In this document: piece after piece, positions 1-7,166 of the stretch | Numbering within the stretch: the first letter of the stretch is position 1 | How the letters are laid out: every line of letters begins with the position of its first letter | NCBI GenBank assembly: GCA_017561105.1 | Contig: JAFZDR010000238.1 | Coordinates: forward strand, 1-9,014 | Origin: Alistipes sp. | GTDB lineage: Bacteria; Bacteroidota; Bacteroidia; Bacteroidales; Rikenellaceae | Direction: 5' to 3' | Length of the DNA: 9,014 bases | The notes under the pieces: model-generated | Told to the model about the DNA's origin: nothing | What the model saw: only the letters and a program-made list of their open reading frames with translations | Databases searched by the model: none | Translations under genes and position numbers: made by a program

Positions 1-595
1 CTGGGATGATTTTCAAATCCTCAATCTTCCAACCCTTTACAGCCTTTGTTGCGTTCATTGCCAAGTGGCGGCAGTGGAACGAGATGATATTTACATTCTT
101 CAAGTCTGCCGAGTAAGAGTGGAAACCGAACTCGCGTGAATAAGGAGTGTAGCGCATAAGCTTCAACTCATTTACGACATCCATGCTCTTCCAATCCTCA
201 GGGAAATTCAAGACAACCTCGCGCTTCTCGCCAGGCTGGAGGAAGTAGACATCACCTGTAGTCTCGGGCAGTGTGCGACGGAACTTTGTGACATTCTTGC
301 GCGAATCAGCGATAAAGAGGCTGATCTGGATAGGCTTCTCCTCGAGATTCACGAGAGTGAACGACAACGCCTTGTAGTTGGTGAGGTCGAAGTGCTGATC
401 TACGGTGAAGCGGGTGTGCTTCTCGTCGTGGTGAGGAACGATAGTCACATCGTTCTCCTCGCAAATGAGGCGTGACTTGTGGCTCTTAAGACACTCGCGC
501 GGAGAGTCCTGAATGAGTTTAATCTCCTTAGGCTTAGCCACAACAGTTGCTGATGCCAAAATGACAGCAATCAGTAGTAATAGTGATTTTTTCAT
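1..595 (-). CDS. GH50-like glycoside hydrolase, N-terminal part only (C-terminus beyond window)
   Basis: This is the first 198 codons of a secreted protein that starts with ATG at 595-593 and runs off the left edge with no stop. Residues 1-20 form a clear signal peptide: MKK, a leucine-rich core, then a likely cut after VVA. The remainder is the N-terminal, probably beta-sandwich domain found ahead of the GH50 catalytic barrel. It aligns end to end with residues 28-205 of the neighbouring gene at 615-2759. Shared blocks include EIKLI/NIKLI, NYKALSFT/DYKAVSFT, EKREVVL, and RYTPYS.EFGF.SYSADL. The start lies 19 bp after the neighbour's stop, so the two are probably co-transcribed, this one second. 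The catalytic barrel is outside the window, so activity cannot be judged. Paralogy is certain by eye; assignment to GH50 follows from the neighbour. It could also be a stand-alone sandwich-domain protein. Confidence 0.85.
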   Translation of the reverse strand, partial: MKKSLLLLIAVILASATVVAKPKEIKLIQDSPRECLKSHKSRLICEENDVTIVPHHDEKHTRFTVDQHFDLTNYKALSFTLVNLEEKPIQISLFIADSRKNVTKFRRTLPETTGDVYFLQPGEKREVVLNFPEDWKSMDVVNELKLMRYTPYSREFGFHSYSADLKNVNIISFHCRHLAMNATKAVKGWKIEDLKIIP

Positions 596-614
596 TTTTG
601 TATGTTATTAGGTA

Positions 615-2759
615 TTATTTTGCATTTGCGCGGATGTTATACATCTCGTAACCCACATTGCGGAGTGCCTTGACCATCTCGCTGTATGGAGTGTCGCAGA
701 TATCGGTGAAGCCGACATTGAAGTTCTCGCCATCGAAACGGCCTGTGGTAGCCTGGTCGGAGAACTGATGCCAGTGAGTACCTACGATATTTGGATGCTC
801 CAATGCCGAGCGAACATACGCCTCGTAAGCCTTGGCACGCTCCTCCTGCGAGTCAACCTCGATGAGTGAGTGGTGGAATGGACCACGGTCGCGAGTGCCG
901 AAGTGAAACTCACCGATAATCAACGGCTTGTCGATGCCCTCTGGCTGAGTATAATCCTCGAGAGTAAGACGGTAGAAGTTGTGACTGATAGCGTCACAAT
1001 ACTGAGCACCAATCACGATAGCCTTCTTGTTCGAGTTCGAGAAGCGGCAACCGAGGTACAAGAGTCCCGGTGCGTAGTCGTTGAATACCTCGCGACAGTT
1101 GCGGAAATACTTGTGGATAACCAGATCGTTGAACTCTACAAGGTCGGCGTGTGACTGCTCAGGCAGATCCTGCTCATTGTTGAGCATATCCTTCCACGAT
1201 GCGAATGATGTGCCCCATACTGCGTTGAGGGCCTTGATATCACCGTTGTACTTATTTTTGTAGTGCTTGATAAGCTCGTGCTTTCCGATGAGTGTCGAAG
1301 GGTTCTTGGCGATAGTAGCCGCAAGGAACCACTCCTCGCCCCACTTCAACTCGTTATCCACGAAAAGACCTACCAAGTAAGGATCCTTCAACTCCTTCTC
1401 GCGAGCCTTCAATTGGTCGATGATATTCTGCTTGAAGCTTGGATCCCATGGGTCCATAAAGCGCCACCAAGTACCACCCGAACCCTTAATCTCCTTGGCT
1501 CTAACCTCCAAACGCTCGATGTAAGGAGTTTTCGACATCAGGCAGATATCCTTGTCCGAAGAGTTGGCGATGGTGTTCAATCCCCAGCTCTGCAGACGGC
1601 GGTGTGCCAACTCGGCATAGATATTCTTGTAATCCTTACCATACTTGCGGTAGCAGTTCGATGATGAGAAGTCGTAGGTTTCGTAGATGTTGCGTGCGGC
1701 GTAGTATGGCTTAAGGAGTGCATCGTGAGTGTAGTAGAACTGCTCGAACTCCGAACCCTCGGTCGGAAGATTCTCGAAGAACTCGCGACGATTGTCGAGC
1801 GGAGTGATTGCCGACGACGGAGTTACGCGCACTGCGCCGTGCGACCACCAAAGGCAACCCTCCGGGTCGATAAACCACCATTGACCATCCACCTTCTTGA
1901 AGTAGAAACGACCTGTTGCCTCGTAACGAGGGCCATTTGCCCAACCTCCGTACTTGTTGCGGTCGGTAGGACCTGTGTACTTTGCAAGGTCGGCCTCCTC
2001 AGCCTCGCGAGCCTTCTGCAACTCCTCGTCAGAGTGAATCTTGCCCTTCCACTCGTTATACTTGTACTGTCCGTATTGGTCGATGAACGGGAAGAACTCC
2101 TCGTGCGACATCTTCACCTCGGCAGGATTCTCCTTGCGCTTGCCGTGAAGTGCCTTCAAGTTGGATACGCGCCAACCGTTCTCGTGGTCAGTTTCGAAGA
2201 GTGCCAAGTAGCAACCCTGGAAAACAATATGTTTTACAGCTGTCAAGTCTGCCGAATATGATGCGAAACCAAATTCCGAAGAGTATGGAGTGTAGCGCAT
2301 CGGGCTCTTGCGGAGAGTAGCCTCTACATCGGGGTGCTGCAACGGCTCTGGGAACTCCAATACCACCTCACGCTTTTCGTAAGGCTTGAGGTAGTACAAA
2401 TCGCCCACTGTCTGTGGGAGAGAGCGGCGCGACTTGGATCTAACCAGATGTTCATCGGTGTTTGCGATATGGAAAGTTACTCGCAACGGTTTTGAATCGA
2501 GATTCTCAATGGTAAACGAAACTGCCTTATAATCGGCAAAGTTCCACTCGCCCGCCATTCGAACTTCCGATTCGTGAACGCCTTTATACGGCATTACCAA
2601 TACGCTGTTGCCTTCGCACTTTACATCGGCTTTGACACCACTGATATTCTCGCACGGTGTCTCCTTTATGAGTTTGATGTTTTTTGACTCATTCACGACA
2701 ACAAATGCTGCCACCGTAATCGCTGATAGAACCATCGCGAATAACAGATTTTTCTTCAT
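615..2759 (-). CDS. GH50-family glycoside hydrolase (beta-agarase-like), complete
   Basis: This 714-aa protein resembles GH50 enzymes, clan GH-A barrels whose characterised members are beta-agarases acting on agarose or its oligosaccharides. Residues 1-22 are a hydrophobic export segment with no clean signal-peptidase site, so it may be a signal peptide or an anchor. Residues about 28-205 form a beta-sandwich-like domain. A charged linker with the family-like stretch DQYGQYKYNEWKGKIHS (227-243) follows, then the barrel, opening with KYGGWANGPRYEATGRFY (269-286) and WWFIDPEGCLWWSHG (294-308). The predicted acid/base is E470 in DNEL (468-471) and the nucleophile E617 in GEFHFG (616-621). The 147-residue spacing is near that in known GH50 enzymes. 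The C-terminal blocks THWHQFSDQ and GRFDGENFNVGF are also typical. Start: ATG at 2759, 77-81 nt below the predicted transcription start, without a Shine-Dalgarno sequence. No SusC/SusD-like gene is in view. Family is well supported; substrate is inference. Confidence 0.88.
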   Translation of the reverse strand: MKKNLLFAMVLSAITVAAFVVVNESKNIKLIKETPCENISGVKADVKCEGNSVLVMPYKGVHESEVRMAGEWNFADYKAVSFTIENLDSKPLRVTFHIANTDEHLVRSKSRRSLPQTVGDLYYLKPYEKREVVLEFPEPLQHPDVEATLRKSPMRYTPYSSEFGFASYSADLTAVKHIVFQGCYLALFETDHENGWRVSNLKALHGKRKENPAEVKMSHEEFFPFIDQYGQYKYNEWKGKIHSDEELQKAREAEEADLAKYTGPTDRNKYGGWANGPRYEATGRFYFKKVDGQWWFIDPEGCLWWSHGAVRVTPSSAITPLDNRREFFENLPTEGSEFEQFYYTHDALLKPYYAARNIYETYDFSSSNCYRKYGKDYKNIYAELAHRRLQSWGLNTIANSSDKDICLMSKTPYIERLEVRAKEIKGSGGTWWRFMDPWDPSFKQNIIDQLKAREKELKDPYLVGLFVDNELKWGEEWFLAATIAKNPSTLIGKHELIKHYKNKYNGDIKALNAVWGTSFASWKDMLNNEQDLPEQSHADLVEFNDLVIHKYFRNCREVFNDYAPGLLYLGCRFSNSNKKAIVIGAQYCDAISHNFYRLTLEDYTQPEGIDKPLIIGEFHFGTRDRGPFHHSLIEVDSQEERAKAYEAYVRSALEHPNIVGTHWHQFSDQATTGRFDGENFNVGFTDICDTPYSEMVKALRNVGYEMYNIRANAK

Positions 2760-2776
2760 TGTAAGGTCTTAATTTA

Positions 2777-2841
2777 TGTGGTTAATATTCTCTTCTATCT
2801 AACTGTGGTCTAAGCTATACACCACAGTGGTGCTCTGTGGT
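2777..2841. repeat. TGTGGT/ACCACA repeat cluster at the GH50 promoter and leader
   Basis: Four copies of a TGTGGT box lie here: 2777-2782, 2804-2809, 2836-2841 on the plus strand, and inverted (ACCACA) at 2821-2826. ACTGTGGT (2802-2809) and ACCACAGT (2821-2828) form a perfect 8-bp inverted repeat with an 11-nt loop, which falls inside the predicted leader. CACCACAGTGGTG (2820-2832) is itself a palindrome about a central base, just below the predicted start site. ACCACAG (2821-2827) also pairs with CTGTGGT (2835-2841), although the latter arm lies mostly at or above the start site. The likely roles are an operator overlapping +1, a 5'-end stem-loop of the mRNA, or both. The repeat structure is seen directly; its function is inferred. 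Confidence 0.6.
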
Positions 2842-2873
2842 GCAAAGTTAGTTAATAATTTCGAAACGGCAAA
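2841..2873 (-). promoter_or_regulatory. Bacteroidota-type promoter for the GH50 pair
   Basis: Read on the minus strand, TTTG (complement of 2870-2873) is followed by a 19-bp spacer and TAACTTTG (complement of 2843-2850). This is an exact match to the Bacteroidota sigma-ABfr pattern TTTG-N19-TAnnTTTG. Transcription should start around 2836-2840, leaving a 5' leader of about 77-81 nt before the ATG at 2759. Confidence 0.8.
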
Positions 2874-2906
2874 TTTTTTAGACGATTTGCTATCTTTTAT
2901 TTGAAT

Positions 2907-2940
2907 TTTGTCAGAGCGTGTCAAATTTTTTGTATCTTCG
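2907..2940 (+). promoter_or_regulatory. Probable promoter of cstA
   Basis: TTTG at 2907-2910, a 22-bp spacer, then TATCTTCG at 2933-2940, one base off the TAnnTTTG consensus. Transcription would begin near 2944-2947, about 22-25 nt before the ATG at 2969. An in-frame ATG at 2918 lies inside this promoter, which argues against it as the translation start. The promoter is back to back with the GH50 promoter, and the two -33 elements are 33 bp apart. Confidence 0.6.
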
Positions 2941-2968
2941 CATAATTAAACCCAAAACTAACTTTTGT

Positions 2969-4396
2969 ATGATAACTTTTATTTGCTGTTTGGTACTTCT
3001 TGTTGCAGCCTATTTCACCTACGGAAAATACCTCGAGAAGGTTTGTAAGGCTGACGCAAAGGCTGATGTTCCAAGCAAACGACTCTACGATGGCGTCGAT
3101 TATGTGCCAATGCCGCGTTGGCGTACATTCCTTATCCAGTTGCTCAACATTGCAGGTACAGGCCCGATCTTTGGTGCCATACTCGGTGCTTGCTACGGAC
3201 CTGTGGCATTCCTCTGGATCACTATCGGAGGTATCTTTATGGGTGCAATGCACGACTACCTCTCGGGTGTAATTCTTGTTCGCAACGACGGTTTGAGCAT
3301 TACCGAGATTGTTGCACGCTACCTCGGCAAGGGTGCAGGCATGTTTATGCGAGTATTCTCGGTGATTTTGCTCTTGTTGGTGGGTGTTGTATTTGTGGTT
3401 AGCCCGGCTGACATCCTTGCAACCAAGTTCGCAGTTATCTCTAAAAGCTGGTGGTTGGTAATCATCTTTGTCTACTACTTTATCGCTACTTTGTTGCCGG
3501 TAGATAAGCTTATCGGCAAGGTCTATCCTCTCTTTGGTATCGCATTGGTTACAATGGCGCTCGGATTGTTGGGTGTGTTGATTTTTGGCGACTACACCAT
3601 TCCGAGTATGACACTCGAAAACCTTCACATAAACAAGGCTAACTTGCCGTTGGTGCCAACACTCTTTATCACAATTGCGTGTGGTGCAATTTCGGGTTTC
3701 CATGCAACACAGTCGCCGTTGATGGCGCGTTGCGTTAACAATGAGCGCGAGTGCCGCTTTGTATTCTACGGCTCTATGATTTCGGAGTCTGTTATCGCCT
3801 TGATCTGGGCTGCTATCTCTATGGCATTCTTCTATGACGAGGGCGGTATCTCGGTAGTTATGGCAGGCCACACTCCTGCTTGGGTGGTAAACGAGATTTC
3901 GAACACTACACTCGGTGTTGTGGGCGGTATCCTTGCAATCTTGGGTGTTGTGGCTGCTCCTATCACATCGGGCGATACAGCATTCCGCTCGGCACGATTG
4001 ATTATTGCCGATGTATTCCATATCGAGCAGCGCACAAAGTGGAAGCGACTCTTAATCTGTATTCCTATCTTTGCATGCGGTGTGGCGCTCACATTCGTAA
4101 ACTTCGATGTTGTATGGCGCTACTTCGCTTGGACCAATCAGGCGTTAGCTTCGGTGGTCTTGTGGTGTATCGTGGTCTATCTCCACAAGGAGAAGTGTAA
4201 CTATTGGGTAGCACTTATTCCGGCCATATTTATGACCTACATCTGTTCGTCGTTTGTCTTCGTATCGAATCAGTTTGTCGGAATGGGTGCAGTGCCTATG
4301 GCTTATCTCTTGGGTGGCGTAGCAACTATGCTGCTCTCGGGATATATGGTTTACACCTTGGTGCGTAATCGTAAGAACGAACTCCTCAAAAAATAG
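2969..4396 (+). CDS. cstA: CstA-family membrane transporter (carbon starvation protein A)
   Basis: This 475-aa integral membrane protein has about a dozen hydrophobic segments. Family hallmarks are IAGTGPIFGAILGACYGP (61-78), GAMHDY (92-97), ISGFHATQSP (241-250), GDTAFRSARL (335-344) and RYFAWTNQ (384-391). CstA proteins belong to the APC-type transporters. In Escherichia coli, CstA is linked to peptide and pyruvate uptake during carbon starvation. The enterobacterial protein is about 700 aa; this is the shorter form. Start: an in-frame ATG at 2918 would add 17 polar residues and lies in the promoter. The ATG at 2969 gives MITFICCLVLL, the usual family N-terminus, so it is chosen. The neighbour downstream is a TPR-like gene after 5 bp, probably the same transcript. 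Substrate in this organism is not shown by sequence; pyruvate or a small carboxylate is the best guess. Confidence 0.92.
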   Translation: MITFICCLVLLVAAYFTYGKYLEKVCKADAKADVPSKRLYDGVDYVPMPRWRTFLIQLLNIAGTGPIFGAILGACYGPVAFLWITIGGIFMGAMHDYLSGVILVRNDGLSITEIVARYLGKGAGMFMRVFSVILLLLVGVVFVVSPADILATKFAVISKSWWLVIIFVYYFIATLLPVDKLIGKVYPLFGIALVTMALGLLGVLIFGDYTIPSMTLENLHINKANLPLVPTLFITIACGAISGFHATQSPLMARCVNNERECRFVFYGSMISESVIALIWAAISMAFFYDEGGISVVMAGHTPAWVVNEISNTTLGVVGGILAILGVVAAPITSGDTAFRSARLIIADVFHIEQRTKWKRLLICIPIFACGVALTFVNFDVVWRYFAWTNQALASVVLWCIVVYLHKEKCNYWVALIPAIFMTYICSSFVFVSNQFVGMGAVPMAYLLGGVATMLLSGYMVYTLVRNRKNELLKK

Positions 4397-4401
4397 TTGT
4401 T

Positions 4402-5070
4402 ATGGGAAGGATAACCCTTAAACCGACCGAGAATCAGAACTTTATACTTCTCGGTGGTGATTTTGCCAAGGCTCTCGATTTTGCCCACTCGCAGGAGAGT
4501 GAGGGCAACTTCGAAGAGGCGTGCAATGTGCGCTACAAGGCGTTTCAGCAGATTGTCGATGTTCTGCCCGAGGATGAGGCTGTGGAGCTCGACTTCTCGC
4601 ATCAGAACACCCGCGCAGCGATAGAGATTGTCTATGGCTCGGCTGTAGATAACTTCCTGGCGGGCGATGTGGAGCTTTCGGCAGCGCAGCTCGAGCTCTT
4701 GTTGGAGTGCGATAGCGAGGATCATATCGAGGCAACACCGCAGTTGGCGTTGTGCTATATCGCCCTGGAGGAGTGGGAGTGTCTGGAGGAGATATTGCCC
4801 GATTTGGGCGATAAGAGCGCCTTTAAGCCGCTTGTTGAGGCGTTGGCAGAGTATGCCCGTACGGGTGCAATCTCGGCCGAGGCGTTGTCGGCATTGCGTC
4901 GTCATCGCCACCTCTGCGAGGAGTTGAAGGCTGCGGAGCATCCGGCAAACGAGGCGTATCTGAAGGATATCTCTTCGGAGCGACCAACGCAGCAGGCTCT
5001 TGCTCGCGAAATCTATCTGCGATGCGAACCGTTGTTCCTCAAGTATGACGGATTTTTGAAGGCGTTGTAA
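4402..5070 (+). CDS. TPR-like cytoplasmic protein of unknown function, paired with cstA
   Basis: This 222-aa acidic protein lacks a signal peptide or membrane segment. It is almost entirely predicted helix with three recognisable tetratricopeptide-like hairpins. Residues 24-57 are the best: a small-residue helix, then EGNFEEA, then a second helix ending at LPED. Weaker ones are at about 73-107 (VDNFLAGD) and 111-140 (ALCYIALEEWECLEEIL). The C-terminal third is charged and helical without a clear repeat. It begins 5 bp after the cstA stop and ends just before a strong terminator, so it is the last gene of a two-gene unit. TPR folds usually bind other proteins, so a partner or assembly role for the transporter is possible, but only position supports this. 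No enzymatic motif is visible. The reading frame is certain; function unknown. Confidence 0.8.
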   Translation: MGRITLKPTENQNFILLGGDFAKALDFAHSQESEGNFEEACNVRYKAFQQIVDVLPEDEAVELDFSHQNTRAAIEIVYGSAVDNFLAGDVELSAAQLELLLECDSEDHIEATPQLALCYIALEEWECLEEILPDLGDKSAFKPLVEALAEYARTGAISAEALSALRRHRHLCEELKAAEHPANEAYLKDISSERPTQQALAREIYLRCEPLFLKYDGFLKAL

Positions 5071-5088
5071 ATAGCCTATGAAATAATT

Positions 5089-5119
5089 AGAGAGGGTGCC
5101 GAATTTCGACACCCTCTCT
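5089..5119. terminator. Bidirectional intrinsic terminator between cstA-TPR and rpiB
   Basis: AGAGAGGGTG (5089-5098) and CACCCTCTCT (5110-5119) form a perfect 10-bp stem with an 11-nt loop. T-rich sequence follows on the plus side (TTGTTTATTATA). On the minus side AATTATTTC follows. It lies 18 bp after the TPR gene stop and 20 bp after the rpiB stop, so it can end both convergent transcripts. Confidence 0.85.
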
Positions 5120-5139
5120 TGTTTATTATATAAGTATAA

Positions 5140-5565
5140 TTAGATCTTAGCTACACGATTTGCGTGACGGCCACCCTCGAACTCTGTGTTCAACCACTCC
5201 TCGAGAATAGCAAGCGCCTCCTCGTTCGAGATAAAGCGAGCCGGCAAAACAAGTACATTGCTGTCGTTGTGCAAGCGTGTGAGGTGTGCAATCTCAGGGA
5301 GCCAGCAGAGCGATGCGCGTACCTTTGTGTGCTTGTTCAATGTGATAGCCATACCCTCGCCCGAGCCGCAAATGCCGATAGCGCGTGGGAACTCGCCCGC
5401 CTCCAATGCGTCGGCCATAGGGTGCGCAAAGTCAGGGTAGTCGCAGCTCTCCTCCGAGTGGCAGCCAAAATCGAAAACCTCGAAGCCCTTAGCCGAGAGA
5501 TATCCGGTCAAAAACTCCTTCAAATCGTAGCCTGCGTGGTCGCAAGCGATACCAATCTTGTTCAT
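5140..5565 (-). CDS. rpiB: Ribose-5-phosphate isomerase B (RpiB/LacAB family)
   Basis: This 141-aa cytoplasmic enzyme interconverts ribose 5-phosphate and ribulose 5-phosphate in the non-oxidative pentose phosphate pathway. Visible family features are CDHAG (8-12), DYPDFA (42-47), the active-site loop CGSGEGM (66-72) with catalytic C66, N77, R83, HNDSNVL (99-105) with H99 and N103, and the C-terminal FEGGRHANRV. Length is normal for the family. The start at 5565 places D9 and H10 where the family has them, and it is preceded by an A/T-rich leader without a Shine-Dalgarno sequence. It has its own promoter at 5607-5637. It could also receive read-through from the phosphatase gene 112 bp upstream, because no strong terminator lies between. 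Allose-6-phosphate isomerase activity, seen in some relatives, cannot be excluded. Confidence 0.95.
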   Translation of the reverse strand: MNKIGIACDHAGYDLKEFLTGYLSAKGFEVFDFGCHSEESCDYPDFAHPMADALEAGEFPRAIGICGSGEGMAITLNKHTKVRASLCWLPEIAHLTRLHNDSNVLVLPARFISNEEALAILEEWLNTEFEGGRHANRVAKI

Positions 5566-5592
5566 AATGTTCTATTATTTAGATATGATTCA

Positions 5593-5633
5593 ACTCTTTC
5601 GTACTACAAATATAGTAAAAAAGCGAAAAGAGT
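5593..5633. repeat. Inverted repeat bracketing the rpiB -7 element
   Basis: ACTCTTTCG (5593-5601) and CGAAAAGAGT (5624-5633) are inverted copies with one extra A in the second arm. One arm lies in the spacer between the promoter elements and the other at or just below the predicted start site, with the -7 box between them. The position suits an operator, but the arms are A/T-rich and could arise by chance. Confidence 0.4.
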
Positions 5634-5637
5634 GAAC
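5607..5637 (-). promoter_or_regulatory. Promoter of rpiB
   Basis: On the minus strand TATATTTG (complement of 5607-5614) is an exact TAnnTTTG match. The -33 position, 19 bp upstream, holds GTTC (complement of 5634-5637), a weak version of TTTG. Predicted start near 5600-5604, leader about 35-40 nt. Confidence 0.65.
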
Positions 5638-5677
5638 ACTATTTTGCAATAAATAATTCAATTCTTGACTCAATCGC

Positions 5678-7000
5678 CTAATTGCAGATGAGAGCCATAC
5701 GCTCGTTGAGGTAGTTGCGAACATCCTCCCACTTGTAGAATGGACCCTCAACACTCTTGATAGGGAGTGTGATGTCGTTCTCATTCTCGAGGAAACGAAC
5801 CAAGATGTCGTCGCTCTTCTTACTGCGATAGAGTACCATCTGCAAGTTCGATGCCATGGTTACCATCTTGTACGACGACCACTTCTCGTTCAACTTGTCC
5901 ACATCCGAGATGTCGAGTCCGCTTGGGTACTCGTTGCAGTTCAATACTGCAAGCAGACCAAGAATGTAGTAGTCGTGGCCGAAACGGAGGTTTGCAGCTG
6001 CGCTGTTCTTACCCTCGATTGCGAGGTCGGCATACGAAATAATGTCGTTTACGGTCGCCTGCATAGGTGCATAGCGCTTAAGGCCATTCTCAACCGATGT
6101 GGTAGCATAACGGCAGTACCAACGGTAGTTCTCGTAGAGATATACGGTGTGGCGCTCGTCTGCCGAGAAGATCGAGTCGATAAAGCTGCGGTCGTGCCAG
6201 CCGAGGTTCTGCACAGCATCAAGGCGCTTGTAGAGATCGATCATGATAGATTGCATGCTGCGATTGTACTTCTTGCACAAAGGCTCGATATTGGTGAATA
6301 CAAGGTTGCAGCTGTGGCTGAAATCGTGCTTCTCGGCCCATGCGCTCAAACGCAACCACCACTCGTCGGTGCCGGTGATTACTCTGCCGGCATAGCGAGG
6401 ATCCTTGAGGAAAGGCATAGATGGGCGTACTACGCTCTTGTGCTGAATAGCTGCGTCCATGCGGGTCTCGAGCATTGGCTCGCACTCCTTGAGCGACTCG
6501 TTGAAGGCTGCCATCGACAATACGCAACGGGTGTAGTCCGATGAACGCGAGTCGATAATGGCACCGCGGTAGAATACAGGCTTGAAACGCTCGTACATTC
6601 TGCGGGCAATGCCCTTGTGCTGCTCGAAGCCTACGCGTGTGAGGTCGCCATAGCGCTGGTGGTGAGCCTCGCTGATCTTGGTCATCATAGCCTTGAGTTC
6701 CTTGCCCTTAGGGGTGAGGATGTTCATCTCGTCGGCGCTCTCCAACAACTCTACAAGGCTCAATACATACCAGTCGTGAGCCTCGTGGCGCGAGCCGTGA
6801 CGACCGTAGTGCGAGATGTAGAATGGTTTGTAACCCTTTGGAGCCTCGGCGATAGGCTTAAAGAAGTATGGTCCCGAATAGACCGAAAGTGTGGTGTTGG
6901 CAAGGTGCGGATGCGCGTCGATATCCTTGCGTGACTCGCTCTGAGCCATTGCAGTCAGCGCAAACGCTACTGCCACTAAAATGGATAAAAATCTCTTCAT
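5678..7000 (-). CDS. Secreted histidine phosphatase, clade 2 (phytase / acid phosphatase-like)
   Basis: This 440-aa exported protein removes phosphate from organic phosphate esters in the periplasm or outside. Residues 1-19 are a signal peptide cut after AMA. The catalytic RHGSR (67-71) supplies the nucleophile H68, which becomes phosphorylated. Supporting blocks are DLTRVGFEQHKGIARRMYERF (119-139) and a second Arg-Ser block around R158 (SDYTRCVLS). FGHD (340-343) brings H342 and the proton donor D343. The HD form matches acid phosphatases and bacterial phytases rather than the HAE form of MINPP-type enzymes. Length is normal. It starts 3 bp after the stop of the Cys-rich protein gene, with no convincing promoter between, so it is probably the last gene of the feoB operon. 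Phytate or another inositol or sugar phosphate is a likely substrate, but specificity is inferred. Confidence 0.87.
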   Translation of the reverse strand: MKRFLSILVAVAFALTAMAQSESRKDIDAHPHLANTTLSVYSGPYFFKPIAEAPKGYKPFYISHYGRHGSRHEAHDWYVLSLVELLESADEMNILTPKGKELKAMMTKISEAHHQRYGDLTRVGFEQHKGIARRMYERFKPVFYRGAIIDSRSSDYTRCVLSMAAFNESLKECEPMLETRMDAAIQHKSVVRPSMPFLKDPRYAGRVITGTDEWWLRLSAWAEKHDFSHSCNLVFTNIEPLCKKYNRSMQSIMIDLYKRLDAVQNLGWHDRSFIDSIFSADERHTVYLYENYRWYCRYATTSVENGLKRYAPMQATVNDIISYADLAIEGKNSAAANLRFGHDYYILGLLAVLNCNEYPSGLDISDVDKLNEKWSSYKMVTMASNLQMVLYRSKKSDDILVRFLENENDITLPIKSVEGPFYKWEDVRNYLNERMALICN

Positions 7001-7003
7001 AAA

Positions 7004-7159
7004 TTAGTTTCGTTTATTGTTTTTACTCTTTAATATACAACTCTTGTTGCACCCTTCGCACTTCGACTTGGGGCATACTATAAGCTTTACCAACCACACC
7101 ATGGCCGCTACCATTGCTGCAGCGATTACTACCCATGCTACCACCTCGTGCCACACCAT
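7004..7159 (-). CDS. FeoB-associated small Cys-rich membrane protein
   Basis: This 51-aa protein has one membrane segment (about residues 6-28, Val/Ala/Trp-rich) followed by a basic tail with four cysteines in the pattern C-x4-C-x2-C-x3-C (C29, C34, C37, C41). Small proteins of this design often follow feoB in Bacteroidota and Firmicutes; they are thought to assist FeoB at the inner membrane, possibly by handling metal or thiols. The ATG at 7159 is preferred because it lies 7 bp after the feoB stop and puts the membrane helix at the N-terminus as usual. An in-frame ATG at 7186 would add nine residues and overlap feoB by 20 bp; it cannot be excluded. The next gene, the phosphatase, starts 3 bp after this stop. 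The identification rests on position and cysteine pattern. Confidence 0.8.
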   Translation of the reverse strand: MVWHEVVAWVVIAAAMVAAMVWLVKLIVCPKSKCEGCNKSCILKSKNNKRN

Positions 7160-7166
7160 ATCTGCG

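Noticed and set aside
1725..2261. Open frame on the plus strand opposite the GH50 gene (178 codons)
   Set aside because: It has no recognisable motif or promoter and is antisense to a well-supported hydrolase; a shadow frame.
2918..2968. Upstream in-frame ATG as the start of cstA
   Set aside because: It lies between the two predicted promoter elements, so it would not be transcribed from that promoter, and the added 17 residues do not fit the family N-terminus.
2921..4021. Long open frame on the minus strand opposite cstA (366 codons)
   Set aside because: Its composition is implausible (very rich in Cys, His, Asn, Arg) with no domain, and it lies fully antisense to a clear CstA. It is a shadow of codon bias.
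4351..5112. Open frame on the minus strand opposite the TPR-like gene (253 codons)
   Set aside because: It overlaps the end of cstA and the terminator hairpin, and its Arg/Leu/Gln-rich composition is typical of an antisense shadow.
5566..5677. Terminator after the phosphatase gene
   Set aside because: Only short A/T-rich self-complementary stretches are present, with no stable stem followed by T residues, so none is called; read-through into rpiB remains possible.
7007..7060. Separate promoter for the phosphatase inside the Cys-rich gene
   Set aside because: The best match (TATATTAA on the minus strand) departs from TAnnTTTG at the key bases and lacks a convincing TTTG at the right spacing.
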